Source of the DNA: Rs1 sp038900335
Lineage (GTDB): Bacteria; Pseudomonadota; Gammaproteobacteria; Pseudomonadales; Balneatricaceae
DNA: 64,000 nt
Direction: 5' to 3'
Assembly (NCBI GenBank): GCA_038900335.1
Contig: JBBMRB010000016.1
Span: 30,953-94,952, forward strand
In this document: positions 1 through 9,452 of the stretch, piece after piece
Numbering within the stretch: position 1 is the first letter of the stretch
Layout of the letters: each line of letters opens with the position of its first letter
Position numbers and translations under genes: made by a program
The notes under the pieces: model-generated
Databases searched by the model: none
What the model saw: only the letters and a program-made list of their open reading frames with translations
Told to the model about the DNA's origin: nothing

Positions 1-1
1 G

Positions 2-487
2 CACATGCTCGGCTCTATCATCAGCAAAGTGCAATACGATAAAATTATGGGTTATATTGCGTTGGGTAAAAAAGAAGGAGCGACAGTGCTAGCAGGTGGT
101 GAGGCCATCACTATTGGCGATGGTTTGTTTATCGCACCGACACTGTTTGACAACGTAACAGCGGATATGACGATTGCGATAGAAGAGATATTTGGCCCCG
201 TATTTTCATTAATGCAAGCGGATTCAGATGAACACGCTTTAGAGCTGGCCAACCAAACATGCTATGGTTTACAGGCCTCTTTGTATACTGCTAATCTTAA
301 AAAGGCTCATCAGTTTGCAAGGCAGTTACAAGCTGGCACTGTGTCAGTTAACTGTTTTAGTGAAGGTGACATCAGTACTCCATTTGGCGGTTTTAAATTA
401 TCAGGCTTTGGTGGCCGAGACAACTCACTGCAAGCACACGATCAATATACAGATGTTAAAACGATCTGGATTGATTTAGAAAACTAA
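2..487 (+). CDS. puuC: Aldehyde dehydrogenase, PuuC-like (3' part only)
   Basis: This is the C-terminal ~161 residues of an NAD(P)-dependent aldehyde dehydrogenase; the 5' end lies before the window. The EEIFGPV motif of the family is present, followed by a tail (FGGFKLSGFGGRDNSLQAH, ending KTIWIDLEN) that closely resembles PuuC, the gamma-glutamyl-gamma-aminobutyraldehyde dehydrogenase of putrescine breakdown. The catalytic Cys lies upstream and cannot be checked. No other puu gene is visible beside it on the right, so the substrate is inferred from tail similarity only; a betaine-aldehyde-type enzyme is the alternative. A rho-independent terminator follows about 60 bp downstream. Confidence 0.85.
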   Translation, partial: HMLGSIISKVQYDKIMGYIALGKKEGATVLAGGEAITIGDGLFIAPTLFDNVTADMTIAIEEIFGPVFSLMQADSDEHALELANQTCYGLQASLYTANLKKAHQFARQLQAGTVSVNCFSEGDISTPFGGFKLSGFGGRDNSLQAHDQYTDVKTIWIDLEN

Positions 488-549
488 ATTTATTCCTGTC
501 ATCAATAATAGTAGTAAAGCATTAACAATCTAATTGATTGGCATTAATT

Positions 550-588
550 AAAAGGGTGTTTAGCTGTAGTAGCTTAATGCCCTTTTTT
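550..588 (+). terminator. Rho-independent terminator after the puuC-like gene
   Basis: An AAAAGGG arm pairs with CCCTTTT across an imperfect 16-bp stem (two G-U pairs, one mismatch) with a 5-nt loop, followed by a run of T. It lies about 60 bp past the aldehyde dehydrogenase stop. Confidence 0.75.
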
Positions 589-773
589 ATTATCGCGAGT
601 TTATTATGCGCAAGTGTCTCTATTGAGTGCTTTGTGCGCAAATAGCGCGATGACTAGGAAATAGCTGAAAAGCGAGTAAACTTCATTTGAAAAGCATTGC
701 AATGAATGTTTAAATCAAACGTTTGAGCATATGCTTAAAATGTACACAATTATCGTATTTTCAGGGGCAAGTA

Positions 774-1010
774 GTGACCAACAAACAATTAGCAGCTTTA
801 TATCTTGAACTTAGCGCCATGTATCATGATGAGCTATTTGGGATTAATTCTAAAGACTTGCCGATTACTGCTGATGTTGAAGAGCGGATTGAAGATAGTT
901 GCCTGACAGCAGAAGATATTGCTCATTTAGAGCCTATTTTTGCCTACGGACACGTTGATGTCCACGAGCATCTTAGAGCCAAAAAGAAGAAGCGTTTTAT
1001 TTGGTTTTAA
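774..1010 (+). CDS. Small conserved-looking protein of unknown function (78 aa)
   Basis: I do not recognise this 78-residue acidic protein. It has a charged N-terminal helix (TNKQLAALYLELSAMYHDEL), a middle rich in Asp/Glu and a basic aromatic tail (KKKKRFIWF). The GTG at 774 is preferred because AGGGG sits 6 nt upstream; a TTG at 723 in the same frame has no such site and adds an unlikely Cys-rich leader. No membrane segment or signal peptide is visible. It stands alone, convergent with the DMT transporter gene, with only 27 bp between their stops. Confidence 0.55.
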   Translation: MTNKQLAALYLELSAMYHDELFGINSKDLPITADVEERIEDSCLTAEDIAHLEPIFAYGHVDVHEHLRAKKKKRFIWF

Positions 1011-1037
1011 TAGGTGTTTGAAACCACAGCTTATTCA

Positions 1038-1925
1038 TTAGCGAGAGTAAAGCTTCAAACAAACGACGCCGACTAAACTCAGTAATACCCCTAACCACTG
1101 CATCTTCACTAATTTCTCTTGGTATAAAAGCCGGCCAAAAATAGCAGATAAAATAACGCTGATAGCGGCAATCGCCATAAAAATAGCCAAGGGTCCTTGC
1201 TGTAGAGCAAGCGCTGCACAAATGGTGCCGATTAATGTCGGGCTACTCGCGAGAGATATAACGGAAAATTGGCGAATCGAAATGAGCTGTAATTTCTTAT
1301 TAGTAGCTAGCGTGCGGATAATCAGAATTGCCGCTGTACCCAATAACACACTGAACTCCCAAAAATATCCAATCATATAAGGGTTGGCTATTTTGCTGGT
1401 ATAACTTAGTGAGAAAAAGCTGAGAGCGCCAAAGCCCCCTGAAATAAAGGCAATAAACACCCCTTTATTACGGTCATTAGTTAAGTGGCTCATACGGTTT
1501 TTACTGATCGCAACAATAGCGCTGCCTAACAGTAGCAGACAAATAAATGCGGCTTGAGTCATACTAAGCGATTCATTGAGGAAGCTATAGCTTAGTAGAA
1601 AAGAGATGAGTGTCCTCATACTTTGGCTCAAGCTAGATGAGACACCAATAGGTAGAAATTTGAGAGCGTAAAACTGAGTCCATAAAAATAAACCACCACT
1701 GAGGCCAGAGAGCGCGAAAGCAGGTAATAATGGTATCAGTTGTCGGTATTCATCAACGCCGACACGGCTCAACATAGGTAGCAAAATAATACTTAAGGCG
1801 AGCATCCGATAAAAGGCTAATGATAGCTTATCCATTGAGCGCGCATGATGAGCTAATAAACTACTTTGTAGGGCGTAAGCAAAAGTTGAGGTGATGGCGA
1901 GGAAAAAAAACAAGTACGACTCCAT
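1038..1925 (-). CDS. DMT-superfamily (EamA) membrane transporter
   Basis: The 295-residue product is almost entirely hydrophobic, with about ten transmembrane segments arranged as two EamA-like halves (roughly residues 1-140 and 150-295), as in drug/metabolite exporters. The first helix begins at residue 3. A basic residue near the C-terminus (LKLYSR) fits the usual cytoplasmic end. The substrate cannot be inferred; family members export amino acids, purines or toxic compounds. It is monocistronic, with the periplasmic binding protein gene upstream on the same strand but 187 bp away. Confidence 0.85.
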   Translation of the reverse strand: MESYLFFFLAITSTFAYALQSSLLAHHARSMDKLSLAFYRMLALSIILLPMLSRVGVDEYRQLIPLLPAFALSGLSGGLFLWTQFYALKFLPIGVSSSLSQSMRTLISFLLSYSFLNESLSMTQAAFICLLLLGSAIVAISKNRMSHLTNDRNKGVFIAFISGGFGALSFFSLSYTSKIANPYMIGYFWEFSVLLGTAAILIIRTLATNKKLQLISIRQFSVISLASSPTLIGTICAALALQQGPLAIFMAIAAISVILSAIFGRLLYQEKLVKMQWLGVLLSLVGVVCLKLYSR

Positions 1926-2112
1926 GAAGGCTCAAACACAGTATAAAAGCCGCTGTGTGATAGCTTTATAAACAATCTAAAAGGCGGTATCTAGGCTGCG
2001 TATCTTACTCTTTAATAACATGATAAGCATTTTGAAAAGCGATATCTTTACTGTTAAGTATTCATTTGAGGGCTAATAGCACGAGGGGAAATAAAGGGTC
2101 AGTTTAAAATGA

Positions 2113-2904
2113 TTAATGCTGATCGCTTTGCGGTACTTCGCTGGGCAGCCATTTTTTAGCTATTTCTTCAAATACACCATCTGCTTTGATTTTTAAGGCC
2201 GCCACTTTAAAACGCTCAATAGTAGCAGGGCTGATTTTTATATGATTGGAGCATTGGAACCAGACTGGTACCTTCCTTATTTCATACCAGGGGATCTGGA
2301 CAATATCTAGTAATTGTTGCCTTTTAAATTCATATAACATGGTGTATTTCATACCGATTACAACATCAACTCTTTTACGGGCTAGCATTTGCGGTGCTTG
2401 CAGTAAACTAGGAAAAATATGATGAGCTATTTCAGTGTCATTAAAAAGCCTTGGGAATATCCTATCGGTGCCGTTGGCAAAGCCTACTGATTTTATTTTG
2501 TTTTTGTCGCTAAAATCATCATAGCTGCTAATAACGGTGCCTTTTCTGCTCATAGCAACGGCGGTTAAATCATACAAATAGACAATGTTTTGAAAAGGCT
2601 CGAAGTTTTTAGTAAAAATAGCGCAATCGAGTGTGCCATCCACTAGTTTTTTAATCATTCTAGGGTAGGGGACTAAGGTGATATCTGCCTCTAAGTCAGC
2701 CTCTTTTAAGATCGCTTGATAATACTCCCAAATAATACCGCGTATTTCGTTATTTTCAGACATACCCCAAGGCGAAAATTTAAAAATCCCCAATTTTAAT
2801 TTTTCCGCAAAGACTAACTGCGGGCTTGAGAAAATAGTCAATGCGAGCAATATACTCAGCCATTTTTTTATAATTATTTTAGCTTCCATACTCTTTATAA
2901 TCAT
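2113..2904 (-). CDS. Periplasmic solute-binding protein, family 3
   Basis: This 263-residue protein has an N-terminal export signal (basic KIIIKKW, hydrophobic core, likely cleavage after VFA near residue 33) and then an amino-acid-binding-type fold: LKLGIFKFSPWG at the start of the mature chain, then EADITLVPYPRMIKKLVDGTLDCAI. No ABC transporter genes flank it, so it is an orphan receptor. Such orphans often feed a sensor or are remnants of an uptake system. An internal ATG at 2889 is an alternative start; both keep the signal peptide. The ligand is unknown. Confidence 0.8.
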   Translation of the reverse strand: MIIKSMEAKIIIKKWLSILLALTIFSSPQLVFAEKLKLGIFKFSPWGMSENNEIRGIIWEYYQAILKEADLEADITLVPYPRMIKKLVDGTLDCAIFTKNFEPFQNIVYLYDLTAVAMSRKGTVISSYDDFSDKNKIKSVGFANGTDRIFPRLFNDTEIAHHIFPSLLQAPQMLARKRVDVVIGMKYTMLYEFKRQQLLDIVQIPWYEIRKVPVWFQCSNHIKISPATIERFKVAALKIKADGVFEEIAKKWLPSEVPQSDQH

Positions 2905-3011
2905 TAATCACCACAAACGTCAAATCAAAGCCTGGTTATCAAAACATTGTATTGATGATATTTTGCTAAACAATATCAAAGTATTGATAGATAGGATAAA
3001 CTTTTGGCTCA

Positions 3012-3031
3012 ACATATTGACACAAATATGT
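3012..3031. promoter_or_regulatory. Dyad in the divergent spacer
   Basis: ACATATT and AATATGT arms separated by 6 bp lie about 130 bp upstream of the Bcr/CflA start and about 110 bp upstream of the binding-protein start. TATTGAT also occurs repeatedly nearby (around 2950-2990). This could be an operator; no regulator gene is adjacent. Confidence 0.3.
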
Positions 3032-3163
3032 GTCCTAGTTAGTTACTGTGTTTAAATAGATAGCGCTGTTTATTAGATTAGCACAATTAGAGCTAAGCCC
3101 TAAAAAATTTATGCACTGAGAACTTTACAAAATTAAATAGCACCTCATTTCTTTGGGAAAACC

Positions 3164-4363
3164 ATGACCACGCCTGCAGTAAGTAATCGTAAGCCCCATT
3201 TAGTTTTATTGATCCTGCTTTCTGCGATAGGCCCTGTCGCACTCAATATTTTCTTGCCATCCATGCCTAATTTGGCGGTCTCTTTAAATACCAGTCACGA
3301 TGTGGCACAGCTTACTTTAACACTTTATTTAGTGGCGATTGCCTTTTCACAATTAGTACTAGGGCCGCTGTCTGATAAATACGGTAGAAGGCCCGTTATT
3401 TTAGTGGGTATAGCAGTGTATGTGGTGGCCAGTATTGCCTGCGCCTTAGCGTTCACCATAGAGCAGTTAATTATTGGCCGCATACTGCAAGCCGCGGGAG
3501 GCTGCGCCGGAATAGTCATCACTCGCGCTATCGTCAGGGATTTGTATGATCAGCAAAAAGCGACGAGCATTCTCGGTTATTTAACAATGGTGATGGCAAT
3601 AGCACCAATGTTATCGCCAATTATAGGTGGCTATTTAGATCAGCTCTATAGCTGGCGCGCTGGTTTTTATCTAGTGGGTGGGCTCGGTGTTATTTTACTC
3701 GCCTTTAGTTTTACTAAACTGCATGAAACGAACCTTGAGCTGGTCGATGACATGCGTTTGTTTAATGTGTTTTCCAAATACAAAGTATTGATTATCAGAC
3801 GCCAGTACCTAGGTTATGTGCTTGGTACTTCATTCGGCTCTGCGGTGTTCTTCGCCTTTATTGCCGGTGCACCTTTTTACGCCACTAAAGTGTTAGGCTT
3901 ATTACCTAGCGAATACGGTATCTATTTTATTATGGTCTCGTGTGGTTACATGCTGGGTAATTTTATTTCAGGGCGCTTTGCTACTAGAATAAGCGGGCGA
4001 GTGATGCTGATGTGTGGCTGCGCAATATTAATGCTGGGCGCTAGCGTGTTGTTATATTTTTATTTTGTTGGTTTTAGTCATCCGTTATATTTGTTCTTGC
4101 CTATGTCAGTTATTGCCTGCTCAAATGGTATTGCTATACCTAATGGCATGTCCGGTGCCTTGAGTGTTGAGCCTAAATTAGCAGGCACAGCATCCGGTTT
4201 AGCTGGCTTTATACAAATTTTATTGGGTGCATTTGCTACTTTCTTAGTCGGCTTTTTTCATGATCAAAGTGCGCAGCCGATGGTCTTTGTCATGTTGTTT
4301 TGCGCTGTCTGTTCTGTCCTGTTCTTTTTATGTATGGTTAAGCATAACAGCGATGAGCAATAA
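3164..4363 (+). CDS. Bcr/CflA-type multidrug MFS exporter
   Basis: The 399-residue protein has twelve predicted membrane segments and the MFS motif A (GPLSDKYGRRPVIL, about residues 67-80). The N-terminal PSMPNLAVSLNTS stretch and the RAIVRDLYD segment between helices 4 and 5 are typical of the Bcr/CflA drug-efflux subfamily, proton antiporters that export compounds such as bicyclomycin or chloramphenicol. The start is an ATG preceded by GGGAAAA. It is divergent from the solute-binding protein gene; the 259-bp spacer between them holds a small dyad. Confidence 0.87.
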   Translation: MTTPAVSNRKPHLVLLILLSAIGPVALNIFLPSMPNLAVSLNTSHDVAQLTLTLYLVAIAFSQLVLGPLSDKYGRRPVILVGIAVYVVASIACALAFTIEQLIIGRILQAAGGCAGIVITRAIVRDLYDQQKATSILGYLTMVMAIAPMLSPIIGGYLDQLYSWRAGFYLVGGLGVILLAFSFTKLHETNLELVDDMRLFNVFSKYKVLIIRRQYLGYVLGTSFGSAVFFAFIAGAPFYATKVLGLLPSEYGIYFIMVSCGYMLGNFISGRFATRISGRVMLMCGCAILMLGASVLLYFYFVGFSHPLYLFLPMSVIACSNGIAIPNGMSGALSVEPKLAGTASGLAGFIQILLGAFATFLVGFFHDQSAQPMVFVMLFCAVCSVLFFLCMVKHNSDEQ

Positions 4364-4510
4364 CTAAGGCGTTAACAGCGATGTTAGCTTTTAAGAAGCT
4401 ATCTTATATTTAGTAAAAGTAATGCTTATTTTCATGAAAAGTTAATCTCCATACGCTATCTTAAAGCTAGCGTCGTTATATTATTAGATTCTCGCTTGCT
4501 AAAAGGTCAT

Positions 4511-7500
4511 ATGCAAATGAAAAAAATATCAGCTTATTTTATGGTGTTCTCGCTCTTAGTGGGCTTTGGTTTATTAATGCCACACCAAGGCATACAAGCT
4601 GCTACACAGCAGAGCCAGCGCGCTAAGGTGCTCGACATTAGTGTGCAAAGTGTCAATGGCCGTATTAGCGCTGCCATTACGTTCTCTGACCCTGTGCAGG
4701 GCGATGTTAATTTGGATCAATGGCTGAGTATTGAAAGAGATACAGGCGAGAAAATAACCGGTGCTTGGGTATTAGATGATAAAGCTAAGATGCTCTATTT
4801 TACGAATATCGAGCCAGAGCATAGCTACCGAGTGAGGGTAGAGAAAGGCTTACCCTTTGCCAACAAACAAGTATTAATGCAAGGCAAGCGAGCTAATTTA
4901 GATATCGATCCTATCAGCCCGATGTTAGGTTTTGCAGGCAATGGCAACCTATTAGCTGATTCCCTGACTGATGGCTTGCCCGTTATATCGGTCAATATTA
5001 ATCAGGTAGATGTTGATTTTTATCGTATACCGCAAGATATTCTGTCATCGTTTTTAACGCGCAATAACAGACAGGGACAGCAAGATTTTTGGCAGGTAGA
5101 GTCTTACATCGACCAACTTGAGTTAGTGTATACAGGGCGCTTTGATTTAAATTTAGCAAACAACCAAACCGCTACTAGCTATTTACCGGTAAAAGACATC
5201 GCGCCATTACAGCAGCAAGGTGTCTATCTTGCTATTATGCGAAAATCAGGGTCATATCAATACTCACATCCCTCTACTTGGTTTGCTGTCAGTGATTTAG
5301 GTATTCACTTAAGAGTGTATCCTGAGCAAGCTGATGTCAGTATTAATAGTTTGGCAACTGCTCTACCGATGGCAGGTGTTAAGCTTGAATTACTGGACGA
5401 TAACGGCAAAGTAATTGATCAAATGATCAGCGATAGACAAGGCGCTGCCAGTTTCAGTAAAAGCAGTATCGATAAAGCCAGTTTATTATTAGCCAGCAAA
5501 GATAAGCACACCTCAGTAGTGAGGTTATTTGGAGCGACTTTAGATTTATCAGAATTTCCTATCTCAGGGCCTGAAAATAAAGCGCAGCGCCTGTTCTTCT
5601 ATTCACCCAGGGATTTATATCGACCCGGTGAGAGCGTTACCGTTAGCGCGTTATTGCGAAATTACGATGGCAAGCTGATGCCTGAGCAAGTCATTACTTT
5701 TAAATTGAAACAACCTGATGGCCGGGTCGCAAGTGAGCAGCGCCTGCGAGCGAATGAGTTAGGCTATTATGCCAGTCAATGGCAATTGCCAACAGATGCA
5801 CCAACGGGGCAGTGGTTAGTCAGTGCTTATATCGCAGGCAAGAAACACACCAGCTATGAGTTACAAGTAGAAGACTTTTTGCCAGAGCGTATGGAACTTG
5901 AGCTGCTAGCGCCTGAGTTTAGTGCTCTCACTGATGCTTTATCAGTAGAGGTTAATGGCCAATACCTTTATGGCGCACCGGCGGCTGATAATATATTGCA
6001 AACGCAGTTAGTCACCAATACTGCGGCGCACCCGTTTAAAAACTTTAAAGATTACTATTTTGCCAAGCCGCAAATAACCGAGTTTAATCGCAGAACGACA
6101 CTAGAAGATCAAAATTTAAATGATCGTGGCGAGCTGGAAATAACGGCTGAAAATTTTTGGCAGTCAGCGAAAACGCCGATGCAGTTAAAAGTCTATGCTA
6201 GCCTGTTAGATAGTGGTGGGCGCCCAGTGAGCCGCGCTGTTAGCAATTATGCACTGCCTGCAGATCAACTAGTGGGCATCAGACCTTTGTTTGCCGACGA
6301 TAGCGCCCCCTATGACAGCAATGCGAACTTTGAAATCATATTGACTGATGGCGAGCGCAAGTTGGCAGCCCAAAACTTGTCGGTAAAACTAGTGCGTGAA
6401 CAGCGCAACTACCATTGGTTTTATAATAGCTCCTCAGGTTGGATGTCAGATTATACTGAGCGCCACTACAGCGTATCTGAACAACAAGTGGCTGTTAAGG
6501 CCGATGGCTTTGCGAGTGTATCACTACCTGTTGAGTGGGGACACTACCGTTTAGAGGTGACTAATGCTGATAATCAGCTAGTCACAGGCTATAAGTTTAG
6601 AGCAGGTTGGAGCGCTGATGAAACTGTGATGTCAGGTAGACCTGATCGTATCGGTCTAGCGTTAGATAAACAGAATTATCAAGTTAATGACACCGTTAAC
6701 GTCGCAATAAAAGCGCCGGCTGCAGGTAAAGGCTACTTACTAGTAGAGTCTGCAACAGCATTGTATCGCCAGCCTATCGATATCCCGGCGCAGGGCGCTA
6801 ATGTCTCGTTCGTTGTCCAAGATAACTGGGATTCACATGATTTATACGTCTCTGTATTATTGATACAACCAGGTAATGATAGAGCGGAAAAACTACCGCG
6901 AAGAATGATGGGCATAGCACCACTGCCTCTGAATCGAGAGTCCAGAAAGTTAAATATTAGTTTAGATGCACCACAAAAAATAAGGCCCAATAGCCAGTTG
7001 CGAATTCCTGTCAACATTACAGTGGGTGAGCAAGAGCAGCCAATTGCCGCGAATAGCTCAGTGCAAGTGACGTTGGCTGCGGTTGATGTCGGTGTGTTAA
7101 ATATCTCTCGCTTTGCAACGCCCGATCCGTTTGCAGGCTTCTTTCAACAGCGTGCTTATAGTGTGTTATCGCGCGATAGCTATAGCGATTTAATTGATGC
7201 CCAAGATGGCGTGATGGCGAGCCTAAAATTTGGTGGCGATAGCGATACCGGCCAAGGTGGGGAGATGGACTCTGATGTGCAGATAGTATCACTGTTCTCA
7301 GCAGTGGTTGATGTCGATAGTGCTGGCAATGCAGAAGTAGTGTTAGATATCCCAGATTTTAATGGCCGTATTCGCTTAATGGCCACGGCCTTCTCGGCGG
7401 ATAGCTTTGGCGCGCAAGATGCAGAAGTTGAAGTTGCCGATCCTATTGTGGCGCAGCTAACAAAAGCCAGGTTCTTAAGAGCGGGTGATAAATCGCAACT

Positions 7501-9400
7501 AGCGTTAGATTTAAATAACTTATCAGGTGCGCCACAGCAAGTTGAATTGGCAATGACTCTGGCTAGTGGCTTGAGCTTTGATGAGCAAAAAGGTGATGCT
7601 AAAAACAGCGCGCAACAGCGTAAAATGACAATTGATTTAGCAAAAGGTCAAAGAAAAACGATGCACTTGCCAATCACAGCTGGTGGCGATTATCAATCAG
7701 TTGCGATTGATCTCGCGTTGAGCAATATCAAAATCGACTCAGCTAAAGAAGGCGGCTCTGCTAGCGAAACGATCACTATTGCCAGGCATTGGCAGCTCAC
7801 GATTAAACCGGCATGGGCGATTACTAACAAACAATGGCAGGCAGTATTGCCGGCAAAAGAGCAATTCAAGCTAGATAAAAAAGCGCTGTCTACATTATTA
7901 ACGCAAAACATGAGCGGCCAGCTTAATGTCGCCAGCCATCCGCCTTTAGATATCGCTAATCATTTAACGCAACTTGAGGCTTATCCTTATGGTTGTTTAG
8001 AGCAAACGACCAGCGGTGTTTTTCCACAGCTTTATATTAACGATGAGCTGTTAGCAACGCTGGGATTGCAAGGCTCTGATGCTGAGCAGCGACGCAAAGC
8101 GGTTAACCTCGCTATTCAGCGATTACAAGGTATGCAGCGCAGCGATGGCAGTTTTGGGTTATGGTCTGATCAAAGCCCAGAAGAGCACTGGTTGGGAGTC
8201 TATGTGCTGGATTTCTTGCTAAGAGCGAAAGAAGCAGGTTACCAAGTGCCAGAGGATAACTTGGCGAAGACCTTACAGCGTGTCGCTATTTACCTGCGTA
8301 ATCCGAATAAAATTAGCAGCTATTATGAGAGCGTCAATGACGTGACCAAGTTTGCGGTGCGCGCTTATGCAGGGCAAGTGCTCGCGCGTTATAACCAAGC
8401 GCCGTTATCGGTATTGCGCCGATTATACGATAACCATTCATCACAAGACTCACCCATGGCTTTATTACAGCTAGGTATCGCATTAAGTAGCGCAGGTGAT
8501 TCACAGCGATCAGCTAAAGCACTCAATAAAGCGCTAGCAGCAATAAATGATTTTGGTAAAGCTGATATTTATTACTCATCGCCAGTGCGTGATTTAGCCC
8601 TATCAGCATTTTGGCTAATAGAGCAAAAAATAGAGATTAAGCGCTGGCAGCCTTTGTTGTTCAGTTTGACTAAAGAGTTAACACAGCGTCAATGGTTGAG
8701 CACACAGGAGCGCAATGCCTTGTTCTTGTTGGGTAAAGAGCTGCAAAAAAGCACTGGCGATAATATGCACTTAGCATGGTCTATTAACAAACAAGGTTTT
8801 GATGAGCAGCTTAAACGCCTACAATTGTCATTGAGCAGCGAAGACTTATTGCAAGATATTACGCTTACTAACAAAGGTAGTGACGCGGTTTATATGAACT
8901 TGCGAGCATCAGGTTATGAGCGTAAAGCCCCTAAAGCCCTAGATAATGGTTTAAGTGTAAAGCGTCAATACTATCAATTAAATGGTGACGCTTTTAACGG
9001 TACCGAAATTGTCAGTGGTGAAAAACTGATAGTCGGCTTAACCGTAGAGGCCAGCTCACATCTGCGCCACGCTTTACTGGTTGATCTGTTGCCCGCTGGT
9101 TTAGAAATTGAAAATCAAAACTTGGCTGATGCTTATGATCAAAGTGATTTACAAGTCGGTGGACGATCTATTTCCGATTTAATGTACAACTTGAATATAG
9201 CGACTCAGGAGTATCGTGATGATCGCTTTGTGATGGCGATTGACTTACCTGATAGCTATCAAGTAGAAGTGTTCTACCTAGTGCGTGCGGTCTCTCCAGG
9301 CATATTTGCGATACCTCCGACCTTTGCTGAAGATATGTATCGCCCGCAAATACGCCACCAAGGTAAAGATGCGGGTACACTGACAATATTACCTAGATAA
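4511..9400 (+). CDS. yfhM: Bacterial alpha-2-macroglobulin (YfhM-like)
   Basis: About 1,630 residues, close to E. coli YfhM. These proteins trap attacking proteases in the periplasm through a reactive thioester. A signal peptide is visible (MKKISAYF..., likely cut after IQA), then macroglobulin-like beta domains, an A2M domain near residues 900-1000, the thioester motif YPYGCLEQ near residue 1165 and an alpha-helical TED domain. Unlike YfhM it has no lipobox Cys, so it would be soluble or anchored otherwise. The ATG at 4511 follows AAAAGG by 4 nt; an ATG at 4517 is equally possible. pbpC follows after about 50 bp, the usual partner that repairs the wall at the same sites. Confidence 0.93.
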   Translation: MQMKKISAYFMVFSLLVGFGLLMPHQGIQAATQQSQRAKVLDISVQSVNGRISAAITFSDPVQGDVNLDQWLSIERDTGEKITGAWVLDDKAKMLYFTNIEPEHSYRVRVEKGLPFANKQVLMQGKRANLDIDPISPMLGFAGNGNLLADSLTDGLPVISVNINQVDVDFYRIPQDILSSFLTRNNRQGQQDFWQVESYIDQLELVYTGRFDLNLANNQTATSYLPVKDIAPLQQQGVYLAIMRKSGSYQYSHPSTWFAVSDLGIHLRVYPEQADVSINSLATALPMAGVKLELLDDNGKVIDQMISDRQGAASFSKSSIDKASLLLASKDKHTSVVRLFGATLDLSEFPISGPENKAQRLFFYSPRDLYRPGESVTVSALLRNYDGKLMPEQVITFKLKQPDGRVASEQRLRANELGYYASQWQLPTDAPTGQWLVSAYIAGKKHTSYELQVEDFLPERMELELLAPEFSALTDALSVEVNGQYLYGAPAADNILQTQLVTNTAAHPFKNFKDYYFAKPQITEFNRRTTLEDQNLNDRGELEITAENFWQSAKTPMQLKVYASLLDSGGRPVSRAVSNYALPADQLVGIRPLFADDSAPYDSNANFEIILTDGERKLAAQNLSVKLVREQRNYHWFYNSSSGWMSDYTERHYSVSEQQVAVKADGFASVSLPVEWGHYRLEVTNADNQLVTGYKFRAGWSADETVMSGRPDRIGLALDKQNYQVNDTVNVAIKAPAAGKGYLLVESATALYRQPIDIPAQGANVSFVVQDNWDSHDLYVSVLLIQPGNDRAEKLPRRMMGIAPLPLNRESRKLNISLDAPQKIRPNSQLRIPVNITVGEQEQPIAANSSVQVTLAAVDVGVLNISRFATPDPFAGFFQQRAYSVLSRDSYSDLIDAQDGVMASLKFGGDSDTGQGGEMDSDVQIVSLFSAVVDVDSAGNAEVVLDIPDFNGRIRLMATAFSADSFGAQDAEVEVADPIVAQLTKARFLRAGDKSQLALDLNNLSGAPQQVELAMTLASGLSFDEQKGDAKNSAQQRKMTIDLAKGQRKTMHLPITAGGDYQSVAIDLALSNIKIDSAKEGGSASETITIARHWQLTIKPAWAITNKQWQAVLPAKEQFKLDKKALSTLLTQNMSGQLNVASHPPLDIANHLTQLEAYPYGCLEQTTSGVFPQLYINDELLATLGLQGSDAEQRRKAVNLAIQRLQGMQRSDGSFGLWSDQSPEEHWLGVYVLDFLLRAKEAGYQVPEDNLAKTLQRVAIYLRNPNKISSYYESVNDVTKFAVRAYAGQVLARYNQAPLSVLRRLYDNHSSQDSPMALLQLGIALSSAGDSQRSAKALNKALAAINDFGKADIYYSSPVRDLALSAFWLIEQKIEIKRWQPLLFSLTKELTQRQWLSTQERNALFLLGKELQKSTGDNMHLAWSINKQGFDEQLKRLQLSLSSEDLLQDITLTNKGSDAVYMNLRASGYERKAPKALDNGLSVKRQYYQLNGDAFNGTEIVSGEKLIVGLTVEASSHLRHALLVDLLPAGLEIENQNLADAYDQSDLQVGGRSISDLMYNLNIATQEYRDDRFVMAIDLPDSYQVEVFYLVRAVSPGIFAIPPTFAEDMYRPQIRHQGKDAGTLTILPR

Positions 9401-9452
9401 ACTGTCTAGCTAATAGGTTGGTCACAATTATGCAACGAAGTGCTAGCTAGTC

